A stretch of DNA of 64,000 bases from Lysobacter sp. S4-A87 (lineage in GTDB: Bacteria > Pseudomonadota > Gammaproteobacteria > Xanthomonadales > Xanthomonadaceae): assembly GCF_022637455.1 (NCBI RefSeq), contig NZ_CP093341.1, positions 620,001 to 684,000 on the forward strand, written 5' to 3'. This document shows, in pieces, positions 7,479 to 22,153 of this stretch. The stretch's first letter is position 1. Each line of letters starts with the position of its first letter. The translations under genes and the position numbers were made by a program. The notes under the pieces are model-generated. The model saw nothing but the letters and a program-made list of their open reading frames with translations. It had not been told where the DNA came from and searched no databases.

Positions 7479-9194
7479 CTAGGCGGGCTCGCTGTGCACG
7501 ACCACCAGCTGCACCGCATCGCCGCCACGGTAGTCATCGGGTTCGAGGCGATATGCGATGCGCAGACGATCTGGCGGCGCATTGCCGAGCCAGCCGCCAA
7601 ACTCGATCGCGTTCAGTCGCAAGCCGGCAAAGCCAAGCACCAGTTTGAGGTGGCGTTCGCCGACGACTCGCCAGCTCACCACGTCAAACTCGCCGTCGAA
7701 CTGCGGCTCCGGGAAACCCTGCCCCCATGGGCCACCATCGCGCAGTGACTCGGCGCTGGCGCGGTTGAACTCTGCTGCACCGAGCTCGCCATCGCTGAGG
7801 ATGTCGGCCTGCAGCAATTCGGGCGTCAGCGTGGCCTGCGCGCACTGCTCGAAGGCCCTGGCAAACGCCGGGTACGCCTCCGCGCGCATCGACAACCCGG
7901 CTGCCATGGCGTGGCCACCAAAACGCTCGATCAGGTCCGGATGGCGTGCGGCGACATCGGCCAAGGCATCACGGATGTGGAATCCCGGAATCGACCGCGC
8001 CGAGCCGCGCAGGGTGTCGCTGCCCGGTTCGGCCGGAGCGAAGGCGATGACAGGACGGTGCAGTCGTTCCTTCATCTTCGATGCCACCAGTCCGACCACG
8101 CCGGGATGCCATTGCGCGTCGTACAGGCATACCGCTGCGGCAGCGACCTGATCCGGCGACGGCACGCGCGCCAGCGCCAGCTCCGCTTCGTCGGTCATCT
8201 GCTGTTGCACGGCGCGGCGTTCGCTGTTGATCTCGTTCAAGGTCGCGGCGATGTCGCGCGCCCGCGCCAGGTCGTCGGTGAGCAGGCACTCGATGCCCAG
8301 CGACATGTCCTCCAGACGCCCCGCGGCGTTGAGACGCGGCGCCACGGCATAGCCGATGTCGGCGGCGGTGAGGCGGCCGGCATCGCGTTGCGAAACTTCG
8401 ATCAGGGCGCGCAGGCCAACGCTGCCCTGCCCCGCGCGCAGCCGACGCAGACCTGCTGCGACAAGCGCGCGATTGTTCGCGTCGAGCGGCACCAGGTCGG
8501 CGACGGTACCCACCGCGACCAGGTCGAGCAGCGTCGTCAGGTCCGGACCCTGGCCGGAGAACGCCCCTTGCTCGCGCATGTGGCGGCGAAGGGCCAGCAG
8601 CACGTAGAACATCACGCCAACGCCGGCCAGCACCTTGCTCGGGAACGGGTCGCCGTGCAGGTTCGGATCGACAATGGCATCGGCCGGCGGCAAGTGCTCG
8701 CCGGGCAAGTGATGATCGGTCACCAGCACTTGCCAACCGCGCGCCTTGGCCGCGGCGATGCCGGCGTGGCAGGCAATGCCGTGGTCGACCGTCACCAGCA
8801 ACTCGGGTTGCAGCGCCGCCAGCTCTTCGACCAGTGCCGGCGACAGCCCGTAACCGTGGACCATGCGGTTGGGCACGGCGTGCGAGACACGTTGCGCACC
8901 CAGCATGCGCAAGCCGCGCACGCCGACTGCGCAGGCGGTCGCGCCGTCGCAGTCGAAATCGCCGACCACGACAATGTGGCGATCCCCGGTGATCGCGGCC
9001 GACAACAGCGCCACGGCGGCATCGAGGCCGCCCAGGTCATCGGGTGCCAGCAGGTTGGCCAGGCGCGGCTGCGCCTGGTCGATGCTGGTCGCACCGCGCG
9101 CCGCGTACAGGCGACGCAACAGCGGCGACAGGGTTTCCGGCCATTGTCCGGCCTGCTCGTACTCGCGCCTGCGCAGCCTGGCTTGCGGCCTCAT
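7479..9194 (-). CDS. recJ: Single-stranded-DNA-specific exonuclease RecJ
   Basis: 5'-3' ssDNA exonuclease of the DHH phosphoesterase family, used in recombination and mismatch repair. The 571-residue protein shows the DHH motifs in order: GDFDCDGATA, VTVDHG, VTDHHLPG and VDPN, then the DHHA1 domain with FGGHAMAAG. The start at 9194 (MRPQARLRR) is the ATG that overlaps the TGA of the upstream gene (ATGA). The open frame extends to 9428 but the extra residues are non-homologous and overlap the neighbouring gene. Length and order (greA to recJ) match Xanthomonadaceae. Confidence 0.95.
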   Translation of the reverse strand: MRPQARLRRREYEQAGQWPETLSPLLRRLYAARGATSIDQAQPRLANLLAPDDLGGLDAAVALLSAAITGDRHIVVVGDFDCDGATACAVGVRGLRMLGAQRVSHAVPNRMVHGYGLSPALVEELAALQPELLVTVDHGIACHAGIAAAKARGWQVLVTDHHLPGEHLPPADAIVDPNLHGDPFPSKVLAGVGVMFYVLLALRRHMREQGAFSGQGPDLTTLLDLVAVGTVADLVPLDANNRALVAAGLRRLRAGQGSVGLRALIEVSQRDAGRLTAADIGYAVAPRLNAAGRLEDMSLGIECLLTDDLARARDIAATLNEINSERRAVQQQMTDEAELALARVPSPDQVAAAAVCLYDAQWHPGVVGLVASKMKERLHRPVIAFAPAEPGSDTLRGSARSIPGFHIRDALADVAARHPDLIERFGGHAMAAGLSMRAEAYPAFARAFEQCAQATLTPELLQADILSDGELGAAEFNRASAESLRDGGPWGQGFPEPQFDGEFDVVSWRVVGERHLKLVLGFAGLRLNAIEFGGWLGNAPPDRLRIAYRLEPDDYRGGDAVQLVVVHSEPA

Positions 9195-10156
9195 GCGCCG
9201 CCGCGTCCCGTCGCCGTGACAAACGAATGCAGCGGCTTGCGCCAGAAGCGCCAACGCTGGCTGCGCGCAATGTCGTAACGCGCGCCATCGGCGAAGTCGA
9301 ACTGCAGACCGTCGAGCTGACCCTTCGCCAATGCCGCAAGCAAGGGAGCGAACCAGTCGCGCTCCAGCAGTGCCAGATCGCGGCCATCGCGAAGATCGAA
9401 CAACGCGTCCCCGACGTTGCCGGGCCATGACGGTGGTCGTGCATCGACCTGTGCGCCGGCGAGCGCAGCCAGCGCCGTCAGCGCCTCGTCCTCACTGGCA
9501 ATGCGGGCAAAGCGCGTGCGCACGTGATCAGGCAGCACCCCGGCGCCCCAGAACCACAGCGAGTTGACCGGCGCCAGGCCTGCCGCGGCACGCGAGGCAT
9601 TGAGCGGGTGGTTGTGAAGCACGACCTGGGCTTCGCTCAGCAACGCGCGCCAGCGGCGACCTTCGTTGCCTTCGGGCAACTGGTCGAACATGTCGGCGCC
9701 GAGCGCCTGCTCGGGCGAGGTGAATTCGGGGAGCCTGGCACCGGGAGGAAAGCGCAGATACCAGCGCGACGGCACCGGTGCGTCGATCGGGAACCCGGCA
9801 TCGCCGAAGAGCGGCTTCAGCGGACGCAGCAGTGCAGCCGCATCACTCGCGGACAGGCCCAGGGCCTGGCCGTAGGACAGCAGCCGCGCACCGTTGATGT
9901 CCGGCTGCACATAGGCCGGATCGGCGCGTAGCCAGACCGCGTTGGCGGCATCGCCGACGTCGCGCTGGCGCGCCGCCGCGGCGACCGGCCAGCCGCGCGG
10001 GAGCACGTCGAGCACGCGCGCCATCTGCGCACGGCCGTCCACGGAGGGATCTGCTGCCGACTGGCTGCGGTCGGCGCGGGCCAGGGCCTTGCCCGTGGCG
10101 GGCGAGAGCCGCTGCCCGCCGAAGCGATCGCGTGCCGGCAGCAGCAGGCTGACCAT
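9191..10156 (-). CDS. Conserved protein annotated as phosphoglycerate mutase in Xanthomonadaceae
   Basis: A 321-residue soluble protein without signal peptide. By gene position (between greA and recJ) and by sequence it is the protein that Xanthomonas-type genomes label cofactor-independent phosphoglycerate mutase or a regulatory protein. Visible features are a VLHNHPLNASRAAAGLAPVN segment near the middle followed by SLWFWGAG, which recur in that family. I see no full alkaline-phosphatase-type metal motif set, so the enzymatic label is doubtful. It is 13 bases downstream of greA and translationally coupled to recJ. Confidence 0.6.
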   Translation of the reverse strand: MVSLLLPARDRFGGQRLSPATGKALARADRSQSAADPSVDGRAQMARVLDVLPRGWPVAAAARQRDVGDAANAVWLRADPAYVQPDINGARLLSYGQALGLSASDAAALLRPLKPLFGDAGFPIDAPVPSRWYLRFPPGARLPEFTSPEQALGADMFDQLPEGNEGRRWRALLSEAQVVLHNHPLNASRAAAGLAPVNSLWFWGAGVLPDHVRTRFARIASEDEALTALAALAGAQVDARPPSWPGNVGDALFDLRDGRDLALLERDWFAPLLAALAKGQLDGLQFDFADGARYDIARSQRWRFWRKPLHSFVTATGRGGA

Positions 10157-10169
10157 CAGAGCGTGTTCA

Positions 10170-10646
10170 TCAGCCGGCGTAGCTGACGCCGACGATCTCG
10201 TACTCGCGGATGCCGCCGGGTGCTTCGATGGTCACCGTATCGCCTTCGTGCTTGCCGATCAGCGCACGCGCCACCGGCGACGAAATCGCGATCAGGCCCT
10301 GCTTGATGTCCGCTTCCAGGTCGCCAACGATCTGGTAGCTGCGCTCTTCGTCGGTCTCGCTGTCGGCCAGCTCGACCTTGGCGCCGAACACGACCCGCGA
10401 ACCTGCGTTCAACGATGCGACGTCGATGATCTGCGCATGCGACAGCTCGGCTTCGAGCTGCTTGATGCGGCCTTCGATGAAGCCCTGCTGCTCGCGCGCG
10501 GCGTGGTACTCGGCGTTCTCCTTGAGATCGCCATGGGCGCGCGCCTCGGAGATCGCATTGATCACGGCCGGGCGCTTGACCGACTTGAGCTCTTCAAGCT
10601 CGGCGCGCAGGCGCTGTGCGCCGTGCAGGGTAATGGGTGCTCGCAT
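10170..10646 (-). CDS. greA: Transcript cleavage factor GreA
   Basis: Binds the RNA polymerase secondary channel and stimulates cleavage of backtracked RNA. The 158-residue protein has the N-terminal coiled coil with the acidic tip region ([20 protein letters not shown]) and the C-terminal FKBP-like globular domain ending [15 protein letters not shown], close to the family length. I chose the ATG at 10646 because AAAGGAAC lies 7-14 bases upstream; the frame extends nine codons further with no support. Confidence 0.96.
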   Translation of the reverse strand: MRAPITLHGAQRLRAELEELKSVKRPAVINAISEARAHGDLKENAEYHAAREQQGFIEGRIKQLEAELSHAQIIDVASLNAGSRVVFGAKVELADSETDEERSYQIVGDLEADIKQGLIAISSPVARALIGKHEGDTVTIEAPGGIREYEIVGVSYAG

Positions 10647-10737
10647 TGCTTTGTTCCTTTGGATCCGGCCCAACGGCCGGCTACGGCTTCGATAGCCGAT
10701 TCTCTATCAGATGGCGACCCCGGCGAAAGCCTTGTCA

Positions 10738-10830
10738 CCCGTCATTCCCGCACAGGCGGGAATCCAGGGACGTTGCCCGGCCCGGAAAACCCGAGTCGCT
10801 GCATCCCCGCCTGCGCGGGGATGACGGCGA
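10738..10830. repeat. Palindromic intergenic element (CGTCATTCCCGC... / ...GCGGGGATGACGG type)
   Basis: Between carB and greA there are two imperfect hairpins: CGTCATTCCCGCACAGGCGG and following bases at 10740-10771, and CATCCCCGCCTGCGCGGGGA with TGACGG at 10802-10827. They are inversely oriented copies of one sequence, forming a larger inverted repeat. A third copy of the half-unit lies at 45471-45497. This is a widespread short palindromic repeat type in proteobacterial genomes; it may also act as a transcription terminator. Confidence 0.75.
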
Positions 10831-10847
10831 CAGGGGCGGCGCGGACG

Positions 10848-14099
<3,252 letters not shown>

Positions 14100-14106
14100 G
14101 GTGTCC

Positions 14107-14547
14107 TCAGTAAAGTCGTTCCTGCCACGCGGGGGGCGCGAGCCAGGTGATCTGTTCGGGCGACCTTGCTGCGATCGCTCCGCGGTTAACCGCAGCAAGC
14201 ACTGCCTGCTGCATCGAATTCCAGCTGCCGGCGGTGGCGCCGATGCGCGCACCGATCCGGTTGTTGTGCGCATCCATCGCACGTGCGGCGTTTCCCTGCC
14301 CGTCCCGCTCCATCACCTGCGTCACCCAGTCGACGCAGCGCGGCGACAGCGTGTAGGCCACGATCGCGCTGGCCAGCGTGTGCCGGTAGGCATCGGCCGG
14401 GCCGTTGCGACCGCCGGGAAGGCCGGCCGCGAAGAACTGCGCGTACACGGCGACCATCACGAACACCGGATACGCACCCAGCAACGCCACCGCCAGAAAC
14501 CAGCGACGCCAGCGGCGGCGTCCGCTATTGGCGGCGACGGCGCCCAT
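14107..14547 (-). CDS. Unknown protein with one membrane segment, DUF6973-like RHT/DAHNN motifs
   Basis: A 146-residue protein with a basic start, one hydrophobic segment (about residues 19-41, [23 protein letters not shown]) and a soluble C-terminal domain. That domain carries [11 protein letters not shown] and [13 protein letters not shown], a pattern also seen in DUF6973-type domains whose function is unknown. I chose the ATG at 14547 because it overlaps the TGA of the upstream gene (ATGA). It lies between carA and carB in one transcription unit. No enzymatic role can be stated. Confidence 0.6.
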   Translation of the reverse strand: MGAVAANSGRRRWRRWFLAVALLGAYPVFVMVAVYAQFFAAGLPGGRNGPADAYRHTLASAIVAYTLSPRCVDWVTQVMERDGQGNAARAMDAHNNRIGARIGATAGSWNSMQQAVLAAVNRGAIAARSPEQITWLAPPAWQERLY

Positions 14548-15110
14548 CACGCCTTGGGCAACTCCACGCCGCACTGCGACTGCACCTGCGCCGCCAGCGT
14601 TACCTGCTGGTCCTGCGGCAGGTCCACTTCCGGGAACTCGCGCTTGAGCACGGCCGCCGCCGGGCTGGACATGAACTTGGCCACGTCGTCCAGCTGCCCG
14701 GGCGTCAACCCGTCCATGAACGCTTCCGGCTCCGGGCGCGGTTGATTGCGCACCGTTGCGACGACACCGCTTCGGACGAACTCCATGAAGCGCGCACCGC
14801 CCGGCGTCTGCGCGAAGCGCTCCCAGTCCTCGACCACCGCGGCGTCACCGAACAGGTCGCGGAAGGCATTGTTCAGCGCACCGGCAAATGCCGGCCGGAC
14901 CAGTCCGCTGACGCACGTCCGCTCGCTGCTGCTGTAGTGGGACAGCTCCGGCGAATGGTCGAACTTCTCGTCCATGGTCAGCGCGAACGCTTCGTCGAAC
15001 CCCAGCAACTTCTGGACCCGCACCACCTGGCTGTCGGACGGCACGGCTGCGGCGGCCACGACGGGCAGCAGCACCAGTGCGACCGCAGCCATGCGGCGCA
15101 GCGCCTGCAT
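14547..15110 (-). CDS. Unknown exported protein between carA and carB
   Basis: A 187-residue protein with a Sec signal peptide ([24 protein letters not shown], cut near AAA|VP). The mature part is mostly helical, with two cysteines (one near SSSERTCVSG, one near the end in SQCGVELPKA) that could form a disulfide, and a segment LTPGQLDDVAKFMSSPAA reminiscent of DUF2059-type periplasmic proteins. I chose the ATG at 15110, which overlaps the carA TGA (ATGA), over the GTG one codon upstream. I do not recognise a function; the tight coupling to carA is notable. Confidence 0.6.
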   Translation of the reverse strand: MQALRRMAAVALVLLPVVAAAAVPSDSQVVRVQKLLGFDEAFALTMDEKFDHSPELSHYSSSERTCVSGLVRPAFAGALNNAFRDLFGDAAVVEDWERFAQTPGGARFMEFVRSGVVATVRNQPRPEPEAFMDGLTPGQLDDVAKFMSSPAAAVLKREFPEVDLPQDQQVTLAAQVQSQCGVELPKA

Positions 15111-16249
15111 CACTTGGCCTGCTCCATCATCGCCACGAAGCGATCGAACAGCGGGGCGACGTCGTGCGGGCCAGGGCTGGCTTCCGGGTGACCCTGGAAA
15201 CTGAAGGCCGGGGCATCGGTCAGGGCGATGCCCTGGTTGGTGCCGTCGAACAGCGAGCGGTGAGTCACGCGCACGTTGCCCGGCAGCGTCGGCTCATCGA
15301 CCGCGAAGCCGTGGTTCTGCGAGGTGATCATCACCCGGCCGCTGTCGAGGTCCTGCACCGGATGGTTGGCGCCGTGGTGGCCGGTGCCCATCTTCATGGT
15401 CTTGGCGCCACTGGCCAGCGCCAGCAGCTGATGGCCCAGGCAGATGCCGAAGGTCGGGATCCTTGCCTTGATGAATTCGCCGATCGCCTCGATCGCGTAG
15501 TCGCACGGCTCCGGGTCGCCCGGGCCGTTGGACAGGAACACACCGTCGGGCTTGAGCGCGAACACGTCCGCGGCCGGCGTCTGCGCCGGCACCACCGTCA
15601 GGCGGCAGCCGCGCTCGGCGAGCATGCGCAGGATGTTGTGCTTGACGCCGTAGTCATAGGCGACGACGTGGAAACGCGGCGGCGCCTTGACGAACTCGTT
15701 GCGGTCCAGGTCGAGCTGGCCGTCGGTCCACTCGTAGCGCTTGGACGTGGTCACTTCCTTGGCAAGGTCCATGCCCTTGAGGCCGGGGAACTTGCGTGCG
15801 GCTTCCAGGGCCTTCTCGACATCGAGCTTCTCTCCAGGAGACGCGCCCGCCATCAACGCGCCGTTCTGCGCACCCTTTTCGCGCAGGATGCGGGTCAGCT
15901 TGCGCGTATCGATGTCGGCGATGGCGACGATGCCGCGCTTGGCCAGCCACTCCGGCAGCGACACCTGGCTGCGCCAGTTGCTCGGGCGACGCGGCACGTC
16001 GCGCACGATCAGGCCGGCGGCCCAGGCCTGTGCGGCCTCGTCGTCCTGGTCGGTGCAGCCGGTGTTGCCGATGTGCGGGTACGTCAGCGTCACCATCTGG
16101 CGCGCGTACGAGGGGTCGGTGAGGATTTCCTGGTAGCCGGTGATGGCCGTGTTGAACACGACTTCGCCGACCGAAAGGCCAGGCGCGCCTACGGAAACGC
16201 CCTCGAAGATGGTGCCGTCTTCGAGTGCGAGGATTGCGGGTTGGGTCAC
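15110..16249 (-). CDS. carA: Carbamoyl-phosphate synthase small subunit CarA
   Basis: Glutamine amidotransferase subunit that supplies ammonia to CarB. The 379-residue protein has the N-terminal CarA domain ([17 protein letters not shown]) and a class I GATase domain with the nucleophile elbow [11 protein letters not shown] (Cys) and [11 protein letters not shown] (His and Glu). The start is the GTG at 16249 ([12 protein letters not shown]) with AAGGCGAT about 8 bases upstream; the frame runs on to 16339 but through a GC-rich leader hairpin. It is translationally coupled to the downstream unknown gene. Confidence 0.97.
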   Translation of the reverse strand: MTQPAILALEDGTIFEGVSVGAPGLSVGEVVFNTAITGYQEILTDPSYARQMVTLTYPHIGNTGCTDQDDEAAQAWAAGLIVRDVPRRPSNWRSQVSLPEWLAKRGIVAIADIDTRKLTRILREKGAQNGALMAGASPGEKLDVEKALEAARKFPGLKGMDLAKEVTTSKRYEWTDGQLDLDRNEFVKAPPRFHVVAYDYGVKHNILRMLAERGCRLTVVPAQTPAADVFALKPDGVFLSNGPGDPEPCDYAIEAIGEFIKARIPTFGICLGHQLLALASGAKTMKMGTGHHGANHPVQDLDSGRVMITSQNHGFAVDEPTLPGNVRVTHRSLFDGTNQGIALTDAPAFSFQGHPEASPGPHDVAPLFDRFVAMMEQAK

Positions 16250-16540
16250 GGGGATCGCCTTGGCTGCCGGGGGGTGCTGACACCCCCACCGCTGCGCAGA
16301 TGCCGGCAGCCAGACTTGGCAAAAACCGGCCTGCAGCAAAGCGCGGACGCGGTGCGGGACCGGTCCGACGGAAGGGGTTCAGGCGAGCGGGAATTCTAGC
16401 GGTCCGCGGCCCTGGATGCCAGCCTTGAATGAATGGCGGCTGGAGATTCATCAGGCTCGCGTCGCCCCGGGGAGGCCTCCTGGCGGGGCTTCAGCCCCTG
16501 CTTCAGCCCCTTGGGCGCGCCTCGCGCCGCCAATGGCCGC
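16250..16540. other. 291-base spacer between dapB and carA with a leader hairpin
   Basis: The only clear structure is a perfect 7-bp stem, GGGGGTG-CTGA-CACCCCC, at 16270-16287, about 20 bases upstream of the carA start. It has no U-tract on either strand and so is not a standard terminator. I see no open frame with coding character and no clear PyrR- or ArgR-type site here. Confidence 0.5.
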
Positions 16541-17260
16541 TCAGAGCAAATCGCGCAGGCGGTAGTGGCCGGGCGCCCTGGCGGCGAGCCTGGCGGCGGC
16601 GTGCAGCGCCCCGCGGGCAAAGATGTCGCGGTTGGTCGCCCGGTGCACCAGCTCGATGCGCTCGCCGGGTGCGGCGAATTGCACCAGGTGCTCACCGACG
16701 ATGTCGCCGGCGCGAAGCGATGCGTAGCGCGGCTGCGCCCCGCCCTGCTCCGCGCATGCGCCCAATGCCAGGGCGGTGCCGGACGGCGCGTCCATCTTGT
16801 GCACGTGGTGCGATTCGACGATGTCGCAATCCCAGCCCGGCAGCGCAGCAGCGGCGCGTTCGACCAGCTCACTGAGCACCGCCACGCCAAGGCTGAAGTT
16901 CGCCGCCCACAGCAACGCGATGCGCCCGGCTGCTGCGTCCAGGGCCTGACGCTGCCCTTCTTCCAGTCCGGTCGTGCCCGAGACCAGCGCCGCACCGCGG
17001 TGCGTGCACAAGTCGAGGATCGCGTCGAAACCCTGCGGCAAGCTGAAGTCGATGGCGACATCGAACGGCGGTACGCCCGACAGCTCTGCTGCTGCGAAAT
17101 GCGGCACGCCATCGACCACACGCTGCGCAGGCTGCGAGCGCGAAACCGCGGCAACCACGACGACATCGTCGCGTTCGGCGGCAAGGCGCAACAGGGCCTG
17201 GCCCATGCGGCCGGTGACGCCGTGGATCAGGACACGGACGGGATGGCTGGAATCATTCAT
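16541..17260 (-). CDS. dapB: 4-hydroxy-tetrahydrodipicolinate reductase DapB
   Basis: NAD(P)H-dependent reductase in lysine and diaminopimelate synthesis. The 239-residue protein has the N-terminal Rossmann motif VLIHGVTGRMGQALL, the domain junction DFSLPQGF, and the catalytic SHHVHKMDAPSGTA segment with its His and Lys. The C-terminal motif NRDIFARGALHAAARLA is also typical. It lies just upstream of carA, as in Xanthomonas. Confidence 0.96.
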   Translation of the reverse strand: MNDSSHPVRVLIHGVTGRMGQALLRLAAERDDVVVVAAVSRSQPAQRVVDGVPHFAAAELSGVPPFDVAIDFSLPQGFDAILDLCTHRGAALVSGTTGLEEGQRQALDAAAGRIALLWAANFSLGVAVLSELVERAAAALPGWDCDIVESHHVHKMDAPSGTALALGACAEQGGAQPRYASLRAGDIVGEHLVQFAAPGERIELVHRATNRDIFARGALHAAARLAARAPGHYRLRDLL

Positions 17261-17351
17261 CCGCGCAGGCTAATCGCAACACGGGCGCGTGGACAAGCGA
17301 ACACCCCGAATGGTGATAATCGGCGGGACGCGTCAACGCCGGAGCACGATC

Positions 17352-18086
17352 GTGCCGTCACACCCGCCACTGCTGATAGGCGAAGCCTTCTCGCCGTGGA
17401 CGCAGAAGGCGCGCTGGGCACTGGAGGCCTGCGGTGTCGACTTCGCGTATCGCGAGTACACGCCCACGCTGAGCGAACCTTGGCTGCGCTGGCGGATGCG
17501 GCAATGGTCGGGGACGGTGTCGGTGCCGGCCCTACTGGCTGGATCAGAAGTGGTACGCGGCTCGTGGGACATCGCCCGCTTCGCCGCAGCTTCGGCCGGG
17601 GACCACAGGCTCGGTGACTTCGACGCGATCGCACCGTGGAACGAACTCAGCGAGGCGGCGCTGGCCGAAGCGCGCAGCCGCGTCCTGCGTTGCGTGCTGG
17701 CGGATCCGCAGGCGCTCGACGAGGCATCCGCATCAGTGCTGCCCCCGCCACTGCGGCAGCCGTTGCGCTTCATCGCCCGCGACGCCGCGCGTCGACTCGA
17801 CCGCAAGTACCGGCACCTGCTGGTGCCTGGTTCGCTGCGTATTGCATTGGAGCGCACGCGTGCCGGCCTGCATGCGTCGGGTTGCGATCACCTTCTGGGC
17901 CGCTTCGGTTACGCCGACATCGCCATGGCCGTCGTGCTGGAGGCAATCCTGCCGGCGGCGCGGATCGAACCGCCATTGGGACCGGCTACGCGTCGATGCT
18001 GGAGCGACCCGGTACTGGCTTCGGAGTTCGATGACTTGCTTCGTTGGCGGGACCGGCTGCTCCTCCGGCCGCGCACCACCCCCTGA
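17352..18086 (+). CDS. Glutathione S-transferase N-terminal-domain-like protein
   Basis: A 244-residue soluble protein whose first 80 residues resemble the GST thioredoxin fold: LLIGEAFSPWTQKARWALEACGV, a Pro at the cis-Pro position in SVPALLAGSEVV, and GSWDIARFA. The remainder is helical. The FSPWTQK motif replaces the usual Ser/Cys active-site region, so glutathione use is uncertain. I chose the GTG at 17352 because GGAG lies 7 bases upstream; the frame runs to 17289. It is convergent with dnaJ and opposite to dapB, as a single-gene unit. Confidence 0.65.
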   Translation: MPSHPPLLIGEAFSPWTQKARWALEACGVDFAYREYTPTLSEPWLRWRMRQWSGTVSVPALLAGSEVVRGSWDIARFAAASAGDHRLGDFDAIAPWNELSEAALAEARSRVLRCVLADPQALDEASASVLPPPLRQPLRFIARDAARRLDRKYRHLLVPGSLRIALERTRAGLHASGCDHLLGRFGYADIAMAVVLEAILPAARIEPPLGPATRRCWSDPVLASEFDDLLRWRDRLLLRPRTTP

Positions 18087-18089
18087 AAA

Positions 18090-18119
18090 CAGATCAGGAG
18101 CCAGCAAGCTGGCTCCTGA
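18090..18119 (-). terminator. Rho-independent terminator of the dnaK-dnaJ unit
   Basis: A perfect 11-bp stem (TCAGGAGCCAG / CTGGCTCCTGA) with a 4-base loop at 18094-18119 is followed on the minus strand by TCTGTTTTC. It lies 30 bases downstream of the dnaJ stop and just past the convergent GST-like gene, and may serve both. Confidence 0.75.
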
Positions 18120-18149
18120 CAGGGTGTATCAGCTGGCGGCGGCGTTGCC

Positions 18150-19277
18150 TCAGGACGTCATTCGATCCCAGAAGCCTTTCACTCCGTCCAGAAAGGTAGA
18201 CGCGCGCGGTGAATGGCGGCGGGCTCCCTCCCCGACAAAGGTCGCTTCGAACTTCTCCAGCAGCTCGCGCTGCTCGGGGGTCAGGTTGACCGGGGTCTCG
18301 ACCACGATCCGGCAGTACAGGTCGCCGGGGGCGCGGCTGCGCACGGATTTGACGCCCTTGTCGCGCAGGCGGAACAGCTTTCCGGTCTGGCTCTCGGCCG
18401 GGATGCGCAGCTCGACGTCGCCATCCAGCGTCGGCACCCGGATGGTGTCGCCCAGCGCGGCCTGCGAGATCCGCACCGGCACTTCGCAGTGCAGGTCGTC
18501 ACCGTCGCGCTGGAAGATCTCGTGCTCGCGCACGCGCACATCGACGTAGAGGTCGCCCGGCGGCGAACCGGCCGGTCCGGCCTCGCCCTCGCCGGTGAGG
18601 CGGATGCGGTCGCCGTTGTCGACGCCGGCGGGAATCTTGACCTGCAGGGTCTTGGTGCGCTCCACGCGCCCCTGGCCGTTGCAGTCGCCACACGGATTGG
18701 CGATGGTCTTGCCGCGGCCGCCGCAGTGCGGGCAGGCCTGCTGCATCGAGAAGATGCCGCGCTGGAAACGCACCTGGCCACGGCCCTGGCAGGTCGAGCA
18801 GGTCTCGAGGTTGCCGTCGGCCGAACCGGTACCGTCGCAGGTGTCGCATTCGTCGAGGGTCGGGATTTCGATGGTCTTCTCGATCCCACCCACCGCTTCT
18901 TCCAGCGACAGCTCCATCACGTAGCCGATGTCGGCGCCGCGACGCGGGCCGCGCGCACCGCCGCCTCCGCCAAAGATGTTGCCGAAGATGTCGCCGAAGA
19001 TGTCGCCCATGTCGGCGTAGCCGGCACCGCCGCCACCGCCGCCCATGCCATGCTCGAACGCAGCGTGTCCGTGCTGGTCGTAGGCGCGGCGGCGATTGCC
19101 GTCGGTCAGGACCTCGTAGGCTTCCTTGCACTCCTTGAACGTCGCCTCGGCGGCGGCGTCACCCGGATTGCGGTCAGGGTGGTGCTTCATCGCGCAGCGA
19201 CGGTATGCCTTCTTCAGGTCTTCGTCGCTGGCGTCACGGGCCACGCCCAGGACTTCGTAGTAATCGCGCTTGCTCAT
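18150..19277 (-). CDS. dnaJ: Co-chaperone DnaJ
   Basis: Hsp40 partner of DnaK that stimulates its ATPase and delivers clients. The 375-residue protein has the J domain with the HPD tripeptide ([10 protein letters not shown]), a Gly/Phe-rich linker, a zinc-finger domain with four CxxCxGxG repeats ([32 protein letters not shown]), and the C-terminal substrate-binding domains. It lies 164 bases downstream of dnaK, the normal order. Confidence 0.98.
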   Translation of the reverse strand: MSKRDYYEVLGVARDASDEDLKKAYRRCAMKHHPDRNPGDAAAEATFKECKEAYEVLTDGNRRRAYDQHGHAAFEHGMGGGGGGAGYADMGDIFGDIFGNIFGGGGGARGPRRGADIGYVMELSLEEAVGGIEKTIEIPTLDECDTCDGTGSADGNLETCSTCQGRGQVRFQRGIFSMQQACPHCGGRGKTIANPCGDCNGQGRVERTKTLQVKIPAGVDNGDRIRLTGEGEAGPAGSPPGDLYVDVRVREHEIFQRDGDDLHCEVPVRISQAALGDTIRVPTLDGDVELRIPAESQTGKLFRLRDKGVKSVRSRAPGDLYCRIVVETPVNLTPEQRELLEKFEATFVGEGARRHSPRASTFLDGVKGFWDRMTS

Positions 19278-19441
19278 TGCCGGGGTTGACTCGGTAACTC
19301 GGTAAGGGGGAAATCGTCAAAGCGAAGGACCGTGCAATCCACGGTCACACGACCATGGACACAAGAAAGGGGAACCGGTTGCGGACGCACTGCCGTTGGC
19401 TGCGCGGTCCTCATTCCGGCCCCCCGTTCCCTATTCCCGCC

Positions 19442-21352
<1,911 letters not shown>

Positions 21353-21418
21353 GTGTGTAGCTCCCTCGCTAATGCTTGAATGATGTGGCGCCGAATCGAG
21401 TGGTGGCGCCGATGTGCG

Positions 21419-21449
21419 TTATCTGGGGGCCGGCGGCGGGCTCTTCAAG
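21419..21449 (-). promoter_or_regulatory. Sigma-32-like heat-shock promoter upstream of dnaK
   Basis: On the minus strand CTTGAAG (21443-21449) is followed after 13 bases by CCCCCAGATAA (21419-21429). This is close to the sigma-32 consensus CTTGAAA / CCCCATnTA with correct spacing, and lies about 67 bases upstream of the dnaK ATG in the grpE-dnaK spacer. It would allow dnaK-dnaJ to be transcribed separately from hrcA-grpE. Confidence 0.7.
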
Positions 21450-21487
21450 CGACAGGCGCTCGCCAGGCACCGCCCTGCCCCGACCGT

Positions 21488-22018
21488 TCAGTCGTGCTTG
21501 GCCACCACCACCAGCGCAGGGCGCAGCAGGCGGTCGTTGAGCAGCCAGCCCTTCTGGTAGACCTGGACCACGTCGCCCGGCGCATGCCCGGCGCTCTCGA
21601 CCATGCTCATCGCCTGGTGGTGCTCCGGGTTGAAGGCCTTGCCGGCCGGATCGATCGCGACCAGGCCGTTGTCGGTGACGACCTTGAGCAGCTGGCGCAG
21701 GGTCAGCTCCATGCCTTCGCGCAGGTGCTGGGCCGTGTCGGCCTGGATGGTGAGGCCGGCCTCGAGGCTGTCGATCACCGGCAGCAGGTCGCCGAGCACT
21801 CGCTCGTTGGCGAACTTGCGTGCCATGTCGATGTCGCGGGCCATGCGCTTGCGCTGGTTCTCGAGCTCGGCGCGTTCGCGCAGCGAGTCCTCGCGCAGTT
21901 GCGCCAGTTCGGCGCGGGCGGCCTCCAGCTGAGCCGCCAGCGAACCGCCACCGTCGGCGTCGTTGGGGAGGTCCAGAGTGTCGTTGTCGGGGGTGTCATG
22001 CGGGTCGATCTGGGTCAT
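21488..22018 (-). CDS. grpE: Nucleotide exchange factor GrpE
   Basis: Releases ADP from DnaK. The 176-residue protein has an acidic, flexible N-terminus, a long coiled coil (LAAQLEAARAELAQLREDSL through ENQRKRMARDID) and the C-terminal beta domain ending VYQKGWLLNDRLLRPALVVV, the conserved GrpE signature. I chose the ATG at 22018 because GGAG lies 6 bases upstream; ATG codons at 22030 and 22054 are in frame. It is downstream of hrcA, with a palindromic repeat between them. Confidence 0.96.
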   Translation of the reverse strand: MTQIDPHDTPDNDTLDLPNDADGGGSLAAQLEAARAELAQLREDSLRERAELENQRKRMARDIDMARKFANERVLGDLLPVIDSLEAGLTIQADTAQHLREGMELTLRQLLKVVTDNGLVAIDPAGKAFNPEHHQAMSMVESAGHAPGDVVQVYQKGWLLNDRLLRPALVVVAKHD

Positions 22019-22153
22019 GCGGTGCTCCATCCCTGCGCCAAGGGCGCCAAACAATTCGGAAATCCGCGCTCAATGCGCGACAGGGAGGCAATGGGGCCAC
22101 CCTGCGAGGTTTCAAGACGAGCAGAGCCGCCAGCGGCGGCCAACGGCCGGGAA

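Noticed and set aside
19278-19441. Hairpin GACCGTG-N5-CACGGTC between dnaK and dnaJ
   Set aside because: A 7-bp stem without a U-tract; dnaJ needs readthrough or its own promoter, so a terminator call is not supported.
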